Origin: Molossus alvarezi
Lineage: Eukaryota; Chordata; Mammalia; Chiroptera; Molossidae
Reading direction: 5' to 3'
Assembly: GCA_037176705.1 (NCBI GenBank)
Contig: CM073885.1
Location: forward strand, 166,770,290 to 166,834,289
DNA: 64,000 nt
The notes beneath the pieces were generated by a model. It was not told the DNA's origin and ran no database searches. It worked only from the letters and a program-made list of their open reading frames with translations. Positions 21,776 through 34,659 of the stretch are shown piece after piece. A program made the translations under genes and the position numbers. The number at the start of each line of letters is the position of its first letter. Position 1 is the stretch's first letter.

Positions 21776-21870
21776 CTATGAGACAGATATTTTTATTACC
21801 ATGTTACAAGCATGGAAACTGAAGCTGTAGGGTTAGCTTACGGTCTTCAAACCTCTATTTGACAATAGAG

Positions 21871-22640
21871 ACCCTCTTAATCTGACCACACAGACAAACA
21901 AAAGGAGCTAAGCAATAACCTGAATGGGTACACACTCATCATTCCTGGTTAAGGGCTTCACTGTTAACCTCACGAAGGAGCTAGTCTCTCACCTCAAAAC
22001 ACCTTCCATCTTCTTCCTAGTCTGCTGAAAAGCCTTCCCCATAATTTGTTTCCTAACTGTTCTCCCTGCTGCCACCTTTTTATATGTTTTTTGCATTAGC
22101 CCTAATAACTATAACCACAGTACTGTTAGATTTTACTGCAGCATATTTAAGGTTTCATTAACTTTGCTTATAGTTCATCCTCTAGTGTAAATTCAGTAGT
22201 TATGCAGCAATGATTTTGTTGCATCATAAAATTACATATATAAAAGGCCCTGAAGATGCTTCACTGTGACCTTTACAAGACCTTCACCCCCACACGTTTC
22301 CCCACCGCACTTGGCAAACCTATTTGTCCACTGAGCAGCTGCAGCGCTGCCATCCTGCTTTGGCGCCCTGCCCCGCCCCGCCCCAAGGCTAACCCAGCCT
22401 GTTTCCCTGAATCTTCTGAGAATGTCAACAGAAAACAATTCTCAGAATAACATTGATTGGGACTTTTCCTTTTATAAAAGGTTTTCTTATTGTATTTTAA
22501 GGACATATTTTTCAACTCAACTGACCTGATTGACATATTATGTCACTCAGTTTAGCCAGAGTTTGAGAAACCATATGATCTAGCAAACTCTGCCTCAATA
22601 ATGCTATAAAACAACAGTAACATCATTCACAAAGCAATTA
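21871..22640. other. Unassigned sequence
   Basis: Includes a small GC-rich patch at about 22300-22400. Overlapping frames on both strands (up to 87 codons) cancel each other, and no domain is seen. Confidence 0.35.
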
Positions 22641-22810
22641 CTCAGTACTAGCCTCTGAGCAGTTTCTATACACTGTTGCCATTTATTTCTTGAAGAAATG
22701 CATGTGATGTAATTTGGTCCTGTTTTAGAAGGAATGAAACTGAACCTTGGTTTAAGTAACTTCCCAGCGTCACACACAAAGAAGTGAAGGAGTTCGGTTT
22801 GTAACCCAGT
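22640..22810 (-). mobile_element. MIR SINE, minus orientation, diverged
   Basis: 'gcagtttctatacactgttg', 'tgaaactgaaccttggttta' and 'agtaacttcccagcgtcaca' appear in reversed MIR order. Confidence 0.6.
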
Positions 22811-23565
22811 GGTGCTTCATACAGAAGCCTGGATTCCTAACTTCTACAGAGCCCGTATCTGACTAGATGAGCCACCTCTATAAACAACTATAATTTAAAA
22901 CCAAAGGCATAATTCAACTATGATTAATGTTTTTGTTATGTAATCAGATCCTTAAATGCATACTAAAATTTTCTCTTTGATTAACAATTTGTATTTCAAA
23001 TGGTTCTTTCATGGGCCCTTCTTATTCTCAGAATATTTTTCTTTTTGTAAAAGCAAATGTAACTGCAATATCTTTCCACAAATAAAAGGGAAAGAAAGCA
23101 CTTTACTGGACTTAAAAAGCCCATTAATTTGTGCTTCAGTGATACCACAGGGCGATGCTCAAACACATATCTTTTGTAGTCAGAAAGCACAAAATTATGT
23201 TTTCTATTTAAATTTTAAGAAAATCTTCACTATTGCTTGACAGTGAATTTGTGTAAGTGACATTTTTTTTTCTGGACAATTTTTCATTAAAAGTCATTTC
23301 ATTGATACTTTTTGTAGATGTCATTATTAAAAAATGAATGAGTCACTTGTTCAGCCCATTCATGGTGCTTTCACTGAGATTGCACCAACTGACCAGCAGA
23401 CGCTTAGCTGGCAGAGAACCCCACATGGGTGGGTCGGTTCTCACTGTCTACCTAGTCTTTAAGATCTGAAGGGCAGTTTTAATTAAATCCCTTGCTGGTT
23501 TCCAAAGATGATGACAAAATCTGGTGCTGGGAGCATAATAAAAGTTAGCTACTCTGGTGGGTAGC
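22811..23565. other. Unassigned sequence
   Basis: AT-rich DNA. The 94-codon plus frame at 22956-23240 overlaps a minus frame of similar length and shows no domain. No repeat identified. Confidence 0.35.
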
Positions 23566-23569
23566 TGGT

Positions 23570-24325
23570 GGTATTTCATTGTAGTTTTAATTTTAATGTC
23601 CCTGATGAATAATTGTGGTGGGTGTTAAGTACTCTTTTCACATATTTGTTGTTCATTTGGATATTTGCTTTTTGAAATGCCTGTTGTGGTTTTAGCCATT
23701 TCTAAATTGAGTAAAAATGGCTTGATATCTGTATTTGAGACATCTGTCTTGTGGCAAAGGTGTTCTCCCATGATGTGACTTAGCTTTTTATTTTTTTCAG
23801 TGCTGTCTTTTGCTATAAAGATGTTCCAACTTTTAATGTGGTTCAATTTAGCAATCTTTTTCATTATAGTTAGGGCTTTTTTTGGTCCTGTTTGAGAAAT
23901 ATTTTTACATTTTAAGGTCATGAATTTATTCTCCTTTACTATTTTCTAGAAATCTTTATGCTTCATATTTAGATCTGTAATCCACTTGAAACATTTTTGT
24001 TAGTATGTTGGGTTTTCTTCCCCCCCCTCAAATGGACAGCCCGTGGCCCCACTTGTTACTGAAAGGACCGTCCTTTCCTCACTAATGGATAGTGCTGTCT
24101 TTGTCCTTTCCCGAGTGTTTACATAGACATGCATCTGCTCTAGTATTCTTTCTTCTGTTCCATCAATTTACTTGCCTGTCCCAGTGCCAACAGCACAATG
24201 CTCTAATTGCTTTAACTTTACAATAAGTTTTAATACTGGCATTGTGAATCATCTCAACTTGTTTTCTTGGCCGGTTTTTTTTCCCCCCTCTATGGGCATA
24301 TTGGCCACCCCTGGCTGTTGCTTTT
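23570..24325 (-). mobile_element. Old LINE-1 ORF2 fragment, minus orientation
   Basis: Antisense ORF2 phrases follow in order: 'aattttaatgtccctgatga', 'ggcaaaggtgttctcccatg', 'tagatctgtaatccacttga' and 'tctgttccatcaatttactt'. A younger LINE-1 appears inserted next to it at about 24330. Confidence 0.7.
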
Positions 24326-24559
24326 TATTTATTAAAATTTTTTTTTCTTTATTGTTGAAAGTATTACAGATGTCCCTTCTTTTTGCCACCCTCCTCCCCA
24401 CTCGCCCCCTTCACTGCACTGTCTGTGTCCATTGGTTATACACATATGCATACACATTCTTTGCTTTATCTCTTCCCACCACACACACCACCCCCCTTCC
24501 CTATGAAATGTGTCAGTCTGTTCCCTACTTTCATGTCTCTGGAACTATTTTGTTCGTCA

Positions 24560-27500
24560 GCTTATTTTGTTCATTATATTCCACAAATAACTGATCATGG
24601 GATACTTGTCTTTCTCTGACTGGCTTATTTCGCTCAGCATAATATTCTCCAGGTCCTCTATGTTGTCTCAAAGGGTAAGAAATCTTTCTTTCTTATAGCT
24701 ACATAGTATTCCATTGTATAGATGTATCACAGCTTTTTTATCCACTCATCTACTGATAGACACTTGGGCTGTTTTCATATCTTAGCAATTGTGAACTTTG
24801 CTACTATGAGCAAGGGGGTACATATATTCTTTCTGTTTGGTGTTTCAGGCTTCTGAGGATATATTCGGAGAAGTGGGATCACTGGGTCAAATGGCTGTTC
24901 CATTTTTAATTTTTTGAGGAAACTCCACATTGTTTTCCACAGTGGCTGCACCAGTCTGCATTCCCACCAACAGTGTACTAGAGTTCCCTTTTCTCCACAC
25001 CCTCGCTAATACTTGTTTAAGGATTTGTTAATGGCAGCCATTCCGGCAAGTGTGAAGTGATACCTCATAATTGTTTTAATTGACATCTCTCTAATGATGG
25101 GTGATATTGAATTTTTTTTACATATCTCTTGGCCATTTGTATGTCCTTTTTGTAGTAGTGTCTATTTAGGTCCTCTGCCCATTTTTTAATTGATTGTTTA
25201 TCTTACTTTTGTTGAGTTTTATGAGTACTTTATATATTTGGGAAATTAATCCCTTATCCGATGTATCATTGGCAAATATGTTCTCCCATACAATGGGTTC
25301 CCTTTTCATTTTAATGCTGGTTCCTTTTGCTATGCAGAATCTTTTTAGTCTGATGTAGTTCCATTTGTTTATTTTTTCCTATATTTTTCTCACCATAGGT
25401 GATATATCAGTGAAAATTCTGCTACATGAGATGTCTAAGATTTTGCTGCCTACATTTTCTTCTAGGATTTTTATGGTTTCACATCTTACATTTAAGTCTT
25501 TTATCCATTTTGAATTTATTTTTGTGTATGGTGTAAGTTGGTGTTCCAGTTTCATGTTTTTGCATATACCTGTCAATATTTCAAACATCATTTATTGAAG
25601 AAACTGTTCTCACTCCATTGTATACTCATGCCTCCTTCGTCAAATATTAGTTGAGCGTACTTGCTTATGTGAATTTCTGAGTTCTCTGTTCTGTTCCATT
25701 GATCTATATACCTGTTCTTGTGCCAGTATCAGCCTGTTTGGATTACAATGGCTTTGTAGTATAACCTGATATCTGGTATTGTGATTCCCTCCAATTTTGT
25801 TCATTTTCAAGATTGCTGGGGCTGTTTGAGGACTTTTTTGATTCTATGTAAACTTTAGGGAGTATCTGTGAAATATGCCATTGGTATTTTAATAGGGATT
25901 GCATTGAATCTATAGTTTTCTTTGAGTAGTATAGACATTTTAATGTTGATTCTTCCAATCCACGAACATGGTATATGCTTCCATTTTTTAATATCTTCCT
26001 CTATTTATTTTTTCAATGTCCTGTAGTTTTCTAAGAACAGGTCTTCTATTTCCTTGGTTAAGTTTATTGCCAGCTATCTTAATGTTTTGTTGCAATGGTA
26101 AATGAGATTTTGTTTGTTTGTTTGTTTCTCATGCATTATTGGTGTTTAAAAATGCCATTGATTTTTGGGAGTTAATTTTGTATTCTGCTTTGCTAAATTC
26201 ATTTATTAAATCTAGTAGTTTTTTGGTGGAGTCTTTAGGGTTTTCTATGTACAATATCAAGTCATGTGTGAAAATGACAGTTTCACTTCCTCCTTTCCAA
26301 TTTTGATACCTTTTATTTTTTCTTCTTGTTTGATTACTGTGGCTAAGACTTCCAGTACTATGTTTAATAAGAGAGGTGAAAGTGGACATCTCTGTCTTGT
26401 TGCTGTTCTTAAGAGAAACACTTTTAGTTCCTACTCAGTATGATGTTGGCTGCATGTTTGTCATATATTACCTTTATTATGTTGATGTATGATCTCTCTT
26501 TCACTTTGCTGAGAGTTTTTATCAGAAACAGGTGCTGAATTTTGTCCAATGCTTTTTATGCATCTATTGATATGATCATATGACTTTTATCTTTCATTTA
26601 GTTTATGTGGTGCATCACATTTATTGATTTGTGAATATTGTACCAGCCTTACATTCCTGGGATGAATCCCACTTGGTCATGGTGAATACTTTTTTGTTAA
26701 TATATTGCTGCATCTGATTTGCTAATATTTTGTTGAGGATTTTGGTGCCTATGTTAATCAATGATATTGGCCTGTAATTTTCTTTCTTTGTAGTGTCTTT
26801 ATCTGGTTTTGGAATTAAGATTATGTGTCCTCATAAAAAGAGTTTAGAAGTCTTTCTTCCTCTTGAATTTTTGGGAATAGTTTGAGGAGAATGGGTGTAT
26901 GTTTTACTTTGAATGTTTGGTAGAACTTCCCTGTGAAGCTGTCCAGTTCTTCACTTTTGCTTGTTGGGAATTTATAGATTATTGCTTGAATTTCTTCAGT
27001 TATTATTTGTTCAGATTTTCTGACTCTTATTGTTTAAATTGTAGAAGATTGTATGATTCTGCAAATTCTATCCATTTCACCTAGGTTGTAAAGTTAGTTG
27101 GCATATAGTTGTTCACAGTATTTTGTTACAATCCTTTGTATTTCTGTGGTGTCAGTTGTTACTTCACGTTTTTGCTTTTGAATTTATTTATCTGGGTCTT
27201 CTCTCTTTGTTCTTGGCTAAAGGTTGATCGATCTTGTTTATCTTTTTAGAGAACCAGCTCTTGGTTTCACTGATCTTTGTATATTTTAAAATCTCTGTAT
27301 CATTTATTTCTGCTCTGATCTTTATTTCTTTTATTTTGTCTACTTACTCTGGGCTTTTCTTGTTTTTCTCTTTTTAATTCTCAGAGTTGTAGAGTTAGAT
27401 AGTTTCTTAGAAAGTTTTCTTGATGTATGCCTGTAGTGCTATGAACTTCCCTCTCTGGATTGCTTTTGCTGTGTCCCATAAATTTTTTGTTGTTGTGTGT

Positions 27501-28319
27501 TCATTTTTATTTTTTTCCAGGAAGTTTTTATTTCTTCCTTGATTTCATTGGTAACCCATTTATTGTTTAATAACATGCTATTTAGCCTACATGTGTTTGA
27601 GTTTTTTATTGTAATTGATTGCTAGTTTTATGCCATTGTGATCCAAGAATGCTTGATATGATTTCAATCTTCTTGAACTTGTAGAGACTTAGTTTGTATC
27701 CTACCATGTGGTGTATCTTTGAGAATGTCCCACGTGCACTTGAGAAAAATGTGTATTCTGTAGTTTTAGGATGAAATGTTCTGTAAATATCAGTTAAATC
27801 CATTTGATCTAGTGTGTCATTTAGGGTCATTGTTTTCTTGTTGAGTTTTTGTTCAGATCTATCCAGTGATGTCATTAGGGTGTTAAAGTCCCCTATTATG
27901 ACTGTATTGCTTTTGGTCTCTCCTTTAAAACCCTCCAGAAGTTTTAAATATATTTTGGTGCTCCTATGTTGGGTGCATATATGTTTACCAGGGTTATATC
28001 CTCTTGTTGGATCAATCTTTTTAATATTTTGTAGTGACCTTCTTTGTTTTGTGTTATGGCCTGCATTTTGAAGTCTATTTTATCAATATGAGTATTGCTA
28101 CCCCTGCTTTTTTTTTTTTCATTTCCATTTGCATGAAATATTTTTCCATTCCTTCACTTTCAGCCTGCATGAATCTTTTGTTCTGAGGGGGATCTCTTGT
28201 AGACAGCATATATATGGGTCATGTTTTCTTATCCATTCAGATTCCCTATGTCTTTTGATTAGAGCATATAAACCATTTACATTTGAGGTTATTATTGATA
28301 GATACTTATTTATTGCCAC
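24560..28319 (-). pseudogene. LINE-1 ORF2 pseudogene (endonuclease-reverse transcriptase)
   Basis: ORF2p supplies the nick and the reverse transcription for LINE-1 mobility. The start at 28319 reads MAINKYLSIITSNVNGLYAL and CCLQEIPLR (endonuclease N-terminus). The segment at 27875-27606 reads the later endonuclease (LNDTLDQMDLTDIYRTFHP, TEYTFFSSARGTFSKIHH). The reverse transcriptase signature, expected as FADD, appears as FTHD at about 26266-26277, followed by [11 protein letters not shown]. The C-terminal ILSEISQ-type end lies near 24620. Frames are broken at many places, so it is inactive. Confidence 0.85.
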
Positions 28320-28349
28320 CTTTATTCATTATGCCTATGTTCCTCTCTA

Positions 28350-29112
28350 TATAGTTCTTACTGCAGTAGTGCCTTTAACATTTCTTGGTGGTAATTAATT
28401 CCTTTAGCCTTCTATTATCTGAATAGCTCTTTATTTCACCTTCTATTTTGAATGATAGCCTTCCTAGATGGAGTAGTCTTGGTTTCAGGTCCTTGCTTTT
28501 CACTACGTTGAATATTTCATGCCATTCCCTTCTGGCCTGATGTGTTTCTGTTGAGTAATCAGCTGACAGCCTTATGGAAGCTCCTTTGTAGGTAACACAT
28601 TGCTTTTCTCTTGCTGCCTTTAAGATTATCTCATTGCCTTTAATTTTTGATGTGTCTTAGCATGGGCCTCTTTTCATTCTTCTTTCTTGGGAATCTGTAT
28701 TTCCTGAAGTATGCGATTTCTTTTCTTCACCAAGTTAGGAAAGTTTCCTGCCACTATTTTTTTTAGTTTCTCTAACCCTTGCTTATTTTCTTCTTCTGGT
28801 ACCTCTGTGATGTGGAAGTTGTTATGTTTCATATTGTCCCACAACCCTTTTAAATTGTCGGCCTATTTTTTAATTCTTTTTTCTTTTTGGTTCTCTGATT
28901 GAGTAATTTTTTTTTTTCTACCCTGTCTTCTAATTACTGATCTGATCCTCAGCTTCCTCTAATCTGCTGTTTATTCCTTCAAGTTTATTCCTTCTGCTAT
29001 GTCATTATTTCTGACTCGTTGATTCTCACCATTTCTATATCATTTTTTATGCTGTTGAGCATACTTATAATCATTACTCTGAATTATATATGTATAACTT
29101 GCTTATCTCCAT
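28350..29112 (-). pseudogene. LINE-1 ORF1 pseudogene
   Basis: The candidate start codon is at 29112 on the minus strand (ATGGAGATAAGC). A stop follows within about 15 codons, and the coiled-coil part is shifted. The C-terminal motif equivalent to EGEIKSYSDNRRLK can be read at about 28460-28400. It is recognised by position between the 5'UTR and ORF2 and by similarity to the ORF1 remnant at 18313. Confidence 0.65.
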
Positions 29113-29689
29113 TTCATTTAGTTCTTCTTCTGGAGATTTTTCTTCATTCTTTTGGGGCTTGTTTCTTAGTTTTTCCTCTTTTGGCTTCCTTTTTGAGTTT
29201 GTTTCTTGTATTAGGTAGATCTTCTATGAATGCCAATCTAGGTAGCGTGGTCTTATGCAGTAGGTGACCTGTGGGACCCAGTGATGCTGTTTTCCTGATC
29301 ACTAGACCTGGGTCCTCTAATAATTTTGCTTGTGTACTTGGTGTAGGCCCTCCTGTTGTAATGGAATCTTGATTGCTAGTGACCCATTCATTCTGTGGCC
29401 TTGACCCTCAAGCTGGCTTATAGTGATGCTCAACCCCCAACACAGTGTATAAGCTTCTGTAAAGTGCTTATCACATAAAATGCAATTCACCTCGGCAGGA
29501 TTTGGAGGCTTCCAAAATCTTCCTGTGTATATACCGCTTGTGAAGTTTGTTGGGACTGCTCTGTTGTTCACTGAACCTGGCCATTGGTTTTATTGATTTT
29601 GGGCCTCTTTGGAACAATCTGCAGCTTGTGACTCCCTCTGCTGGGGCTGGGTGTGTATGGAACGGACCAAGCCTGGACACCTAGGTCTG

Positions 29690-30296
29690 ATGTTACTACT
29701 CCAGTCAGAAGAGTAGGTCAGGCAAAGTTGCAAAGCCCTCAGAGATCTGCCTCTGTTTACAGGCTGGTTGTTATTCTCAGTCACTTAATGAGCCTCAGAT
29801 TGTAGTCCTCATCCACACAGCCAGATGAGAGAATTTTCAACAGATGGCATAATTGCTGTCCCCTGGGCTAAAGCTGCTTAGATGGGAAAACTCTACCTGA
29901 GAAAGATGGCTTCGGCAGTGTGGGGGAATGACTCAGCACAGGGGTCCTGGCAGCTGTCTTCACAGCTCTCTCCCCAGAGCCCCCAATTCCAGACTGTCCT
30001 TATAGGTCCAATTTTACTAGATCAGAAAAAGACACAAAGCACCCAGAGCTCCACATCTGCCTGTAGTCTGACTGTTAGTCTCAGTCACTTAATGAATCTC
30101 AGGTTGTAGTCCTCAGCCACAGGGCAGAGCAAGAGGATTTCCAGTGGGTGGGGCAATTGCTTCCCCCCAGGCTAAAACTGCTTTGATGGGAAAACTCTGC
30201 CTGAGAAAGATGGCTTCTGCATTGTGGCAGTATGACTCAGCACAGGGACCCTGGTTGCTGCCTTCGCAGCTCTCTTCCCAGAGCTCTCAACCCCAG
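29690..30296 (-). repeat. Tandem 304-bp unit in the LINE-1 5'UTR (2 copies)
   Basis: Two consecutive blocks share long segments at a constant offset of 304 bp: 'tcacttaatgaCctcag'-type text at 29781 and 30085, 'gatgggaaaactct' at 29881 and 30185, and 'gactcagcacaggg' about 46 bp further in each. Repeated 5'UTR monomers with promoter activity are known from rodent LINE-1; a similar role here is inference. Frames that run through this region are not genes. Confidence 0.8.
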
Positions 30297-30784
30297 GCTC
30301 TCTTCACACAGCTCTGCCTTCCTTCTGCCAGAGCCCAAGTCGAGTGGCTGCAAACAAAATTTAGTTGGTTGGAACTTCAGGAAGTTTCCTGTGTTTCTAG
30401 CCATCTCTCCGTGCCAGACAGAACCTCTGATGCTTTTCACACCCAGGTGTTTTGTGGCACCTTTCCCGGTTCTATTACTGTGGGATGGGGAGCCCAGCCT
30501 GGGGTGTAGACCCAAGCCTTCTCAGGGGGAACCCCTGAAGCTGAGATATCCCTCTGGAATGTCAGCTGCTGCCTGGGAAAGCCCAGCCAGTCCTCTCACA
30601 CCTCTGTACTTCCTTCTATTCTCAATGTGGGCTCTTCTTTACGTCCTTGGTTATAAGGGCGCTGCCCAACTCGTCTTCAGTTATTATTCAGAATTATTTT
30701 TATATTTTATTTGTAATTTCATTTTGGTCCTGGTAGAAGATCAGTGTAGCTTCCACTTAATCCACTGTCATTTTGGAATCCCCC

Positions 30785-33125
30785 AGAATTTATTAATATG
30801 ACCCCCATGATACACATTAAGGGTGCTTATAGTTTCTACTGTTACAAACATTGCTGCAAGGAATAGCTTTATACACAATAAATTTTTTAAATAGGAATAC
30901 ATTCCAAGAAGATTTAAAATTTTATTTTTCATTGAAAGTAAATATAATGTGCACTGTAAAATGTTTTAATGTAAATCCAAGAAGGCTGCTTCCCTCAATT
31001 TACTGCTTTCTGCCATTTGGAAGCAACATTTTGTGTCCATAACTTGAGATTTTGACTTACTATGAAGTCAGGAAAGAGCAAAGAGTATGCTTCTTTCAAT
31101 TTCCTTTTGTCCCTCTTAGTGGTTTAAAATGGGGTCCAATAAGACAAATAAAAACTAGGAAACTGAGCAGCACATAATGTCAGGTGAATCTCTACTTTTA
31201 TTCTATATGTATTCTTTCTTTATATAGTGTTGCTGATGTCATAACAATTAGGCTCTGGTGTCATTTAAAATGTTTTTAAAATTAGTATAAGAGGTTTTTT
31301 TCTTTCTGTGATCTACAAATAAAAAATAAAATAAATTAAAAGTGACATTGAAACGAATATAATTCTTAGCAATTCCATGTAGCTTGTTTCTTTTCTAATT
31401 CTGTACATAGATTAGTCCGTAGCACATAGTAGGTATTTAAAAACTTTTGTTGAATAAAAATTAAAAATTTGTTTACGATCCACACTATACATTTCTTGTA
31501 ATGGAGATTATGTGATAGGAGAAACTAGGCTGATATTTGATATTTGGGAAATCTTATGTTTTAGCTTCTCAGGGATAGTTTGACATAGCATGAGGACTCT
31601 GTTTTGCCTCACTATTCATTCAGTGTCTGAGATGCTGGGAATAATAATTTTCTACAATTATGCATTTCCATTTAGTCTTTGAAATAAGAGTCCTTAAGGT
31701 GCAGCATAAAGATCAACACATTAGAAATAAATTTATAAAGAGCCCGAGGCCTTGTTTGGGGTCATGTAATTGAAATCAATTCTCCTACATATAATGAGAG
31801 CAGTCAAGGCCTAAAAGCTGAGTGGCTGAGTTTAAAAGGAAGAGATTAATGCAAGGATGAAAAATACAAAATCATTATATAAAGAAAGTAATTTTTATTT
31901 TCTCAGATTGCATTTCCTAATAAGTCAAGGTTCAATTTATTTAACTTATAAATGAATAGCCACTTTTGCCCTGCTTCCTCTTCTCTGATTGCAGGAGTTT
32001 AGTTCAGGTAGTGGGGAAAAATACAGTGCCATTGGTCCTCCTTAGAGGAGATGATTATATACAATCATCAAGTTCAAATAAGAATATGAAAAACATATTT
32101 TAAAAACCTTCTTAATATAAAAAAGAAAGCACACTTTTATTGTCACCGATAAGAATATAGTCTAAAGCAAGATAACACATTAGCAGTCATCTTTTGTCAT
32201 CCTGGAAAAATGAAAGTAGAGTCTTTCATTAATGATAAATATTAACACTAACACTATGTAAGTCAATCTATTGTATTTGTGCTTCCAAGTAGAAAAATAT
32301 CTTGAATACTTAGAAATTCTTTTGTCCTAAAAATTTAGATATCTCAAAGAAATAATGGCTTAACAGCATTTAAATTTGTTCTCAAACAAAACATGTAGCA
32401 ATATTGCATAATGCAACTTGTATTTCTCCAGGTCCCAGGAGGGTAGATGAGGTAGCATGAAGGTCCACATAGGATTGCATCAAAAACAGTCATCCTTTAT
32501 TTGCTGACTCTTTATACCACCCACTCACACAGACCCCCAGGAGCCTTGCCCCATTACTTTAGCAAGGCCCCTGGGCAAGGCTTGTCCCATCATATGCATG
32601 CTCATCTTCTTCACTACTACCCCAGCCCTACCTCGCCGAGGCTGGCTGTCCATGACATTGCTCGAGGATGATCAGCATGGCCCCTGAAGGCAGTGGCCTC
32701 TGGGAAAACTTGTGCTGAGTTGTGCTGCCTCTCTTCCAGGTGATTGCCTTTGAGGTAGAGTAATGCCAAATCAGAGAAATCCTTCTGTTACATATTTCAT
32801 TTTCTTGAACAAGGTCAAATGCAAATTGTGCATGACCAACATTTTCGGAGGAAGAAATTCAGGCTGCCTTACATTTAACCTAAAATGTTGGAGGGTAAGT
32901 GGTGATGGCAGTGGGGTTGGTTATAGTACAATACTGTCTGCTTACATGTGTACAATTATGATCATTATTTTTCATTCAGGTTACATCATTACCTTTCTTT
33001 GGAAGTAAAAGGCAGGCTAATTTCGGTTTAGTGATAACTTTAGTGGCTTATGAAAATGTCAGGATGAAATTTATTATTTATATAATTCTAATGCAATAAC
33101 ACAGTCACATAGTGAAAATTTTACA
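30785..33125. other. Mostly unassigned AT-rich sequence
   Basis: The first 100 bp may still be old LINE-1 ('ttacaaacattgctgcaagg'). From 31000 onward I recognise only a possible MIR 3' end at 31415-31455 ('agcacatagtaggtatttaa'). A GC-richer patch at 32430-32760 precedes a weak zinc-finger-like frame (separate finding). No gene is called. Confidence 0.35.
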
Positions 33126-33129
33126 ATTT

Positions 33130-33320
33130 ATTAAAATTACATGTACATTGTAGAATTAAGCCTTCATAACAACACTGTGAAAGTAGACAATGGATTGTGT
33201 TTCTCATTCAATTTTATAAATGAAGAAACCGAGGCTCTAGGAGGTTGGTTACCTTGCCCAAAGTGGCATTGCTGGTCACTGGCAAAGGCGAAATTTGAAG
33301 CGAGGTCACTACATTGAATT
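33130..33320 (-). mobile_element. MIR SINE, minus orientation
   Basis: 'ataacaacactgtgaaagta', 'aaatgaagaaaccgaggctc' and 'accttgcccaaagtggcatt' appear in reversed MIR order. Confidence 0.75.
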
Positions 33321-34370
33321 TAATACCATTTCTCCTTTACTGCAATGGTTTAGAGAGTCTTTTATTTTCTTATAATTCATTCAGACAGTCCTCTGTCATT
33401 TTATGGTTAAACTTTTTACGTATGTGTGCATACAGATACACATGAAAGAAATTCATGTTCTCATATTATAATACCCCCTTCTATTATTTGTCAGCTTCTT
33501 CTCTTTCCCCTTTTCTTCCCTTTCCCATCAAATCACCCTGACCCTCCACCATGAGTATCTAATGCTAACAACATGCTCTTACTGTTTTCTTCATGTTTAA
33601 ATATAATATTATATATGGATATGAATACTAATTACATAATAGCATACACAGTTTTCTGCATTTTGCTTTTCTTACTTAACAATGCAGTATGAAAACCACT
33701 CCAGACTTAAAGTTTTCATTCACTCTCTTTATGGCTACATATATCGTGGTTGAGCATACTGCAAGTTGTCCAGTGTTCCTTTCACAATGGGCATTTTAGT
33801 TTATTTGCAATTTTAGCCACTATAGCAGTGTTACAATGAACGTATACATGTCTTTATGTGGTTGCTGTATTGAAGGGGTGCTATATTCTTAGTTTTAATA
33901 GTTGTTATAGATTGTTTTACAAAACGTTTTCAATCAAGGTTGTAAGAAGCACACTCCCACAAATAGTGTGAGTACCCTTTCCTTTAGATGCTACCTAAAA
34001 GAGGGGATAAGATAATTAAAATTTTTTTGCCAACCTTCTAGGAATAAGATGGTCTCTCACAGTAACTTTAATGTGCACTTTCCATACTGCTACTATAGTT
34101 GAACATCTTTTAAAATATATTTATGTCATTTGAGTGAGATCATCTGTGAAGTGCCTTTCCATGTCCTTGGTGCATTTTCTTCTACTTGGTAGTTTATTCC
34201 TTCTTTGGGTCTTTGGAATAATTGATATACTAATCTATAATTATATTATATTTTATTTTTCTGTTAGAATCTTTTATTGTTTTCCATTTTATAATTTTGT
34301 CAGAGCTCCCTTTTCAGCTACTCTGAAAATGTTGAATCTCATTTCTACAAATAATTTTTTTTTTTTTTTT

Positions 34371-34609
34371 ATCCTCACCCGAGGACATTTTTCCATTTTT
34401 TGTTCAGGTAGAGTGGGAGGAAGAGAGAGGAACACAGAGAGAGAGAGAAACATCGACGTGAAAGGAACACATCGAGTGGCTGCCACCCGCACAACCGACC
34501 AGGGCCGGGGACAAACTGCAACCGAGGTACGCGCCCTTAGCGGTAACCGAACACGGGTCTCTCAGGACCGCAGGCCGACGCTCCAACCGCTGAACCAAAT
34601 GGCCAGGGC
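34371..34609 (-). mobile_element. Ves-type SINE, minus orientation, well preserved
   Basis: Close to the copies at 8699 and 13057, with the hairpin tail atcctcacccgaggac on the plus view. Duplication tacaaataattttt at 34346-34359 and 34611-34624. Confidence 0.92.
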
Positions 34610-34659
34610 ATACAAATAATTTTTTATTATTTTTTTCGTGACTATTTTTTAAATTAATT

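Larger units (their letters stand above)
21190..21870 (-). mobile_element. MIR SINE split by two Ves SINEs
   Basis: The left part 'taatcctcaaagcaggtcta' and the right part 'acagatatttttattaccat' plus 'catggaaactgaagctgtag' are consecutive pieces of a reversed MIR. Two later SINEs and three copies of the motif ctatgagacagata (21212, 21524 and 21776) lie between them. Confidence 0.65.
24330..30780 (-). mobile_element. Near full-length LINE-1, minus orientation
   Basis: About 6.45 kb. From right to left: a GC-rich 5'UTR with a duplicated unit, ORF1 (from 29112), ORF2 (from 28319 to about 24560), a 3'UTR and a T-rich tail (sense A tail) at about 24330. All segments are in the expected order without a large deletion, but both reading frames carry many stops and shifts. 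The left flank is old LINE-1 sequence, so it is a nested insertion. Exact duplications could not be fixed. Confidence 0.85.

Noticed and set aside
30144..30801. Two overlapping plus-strand frames of 121 and 189 codons
   Set aside because: They lie antisense within the 5'UTR of the LINE-1 at 24.3-30.8 kb, partly in its tandem units, and have no domain.
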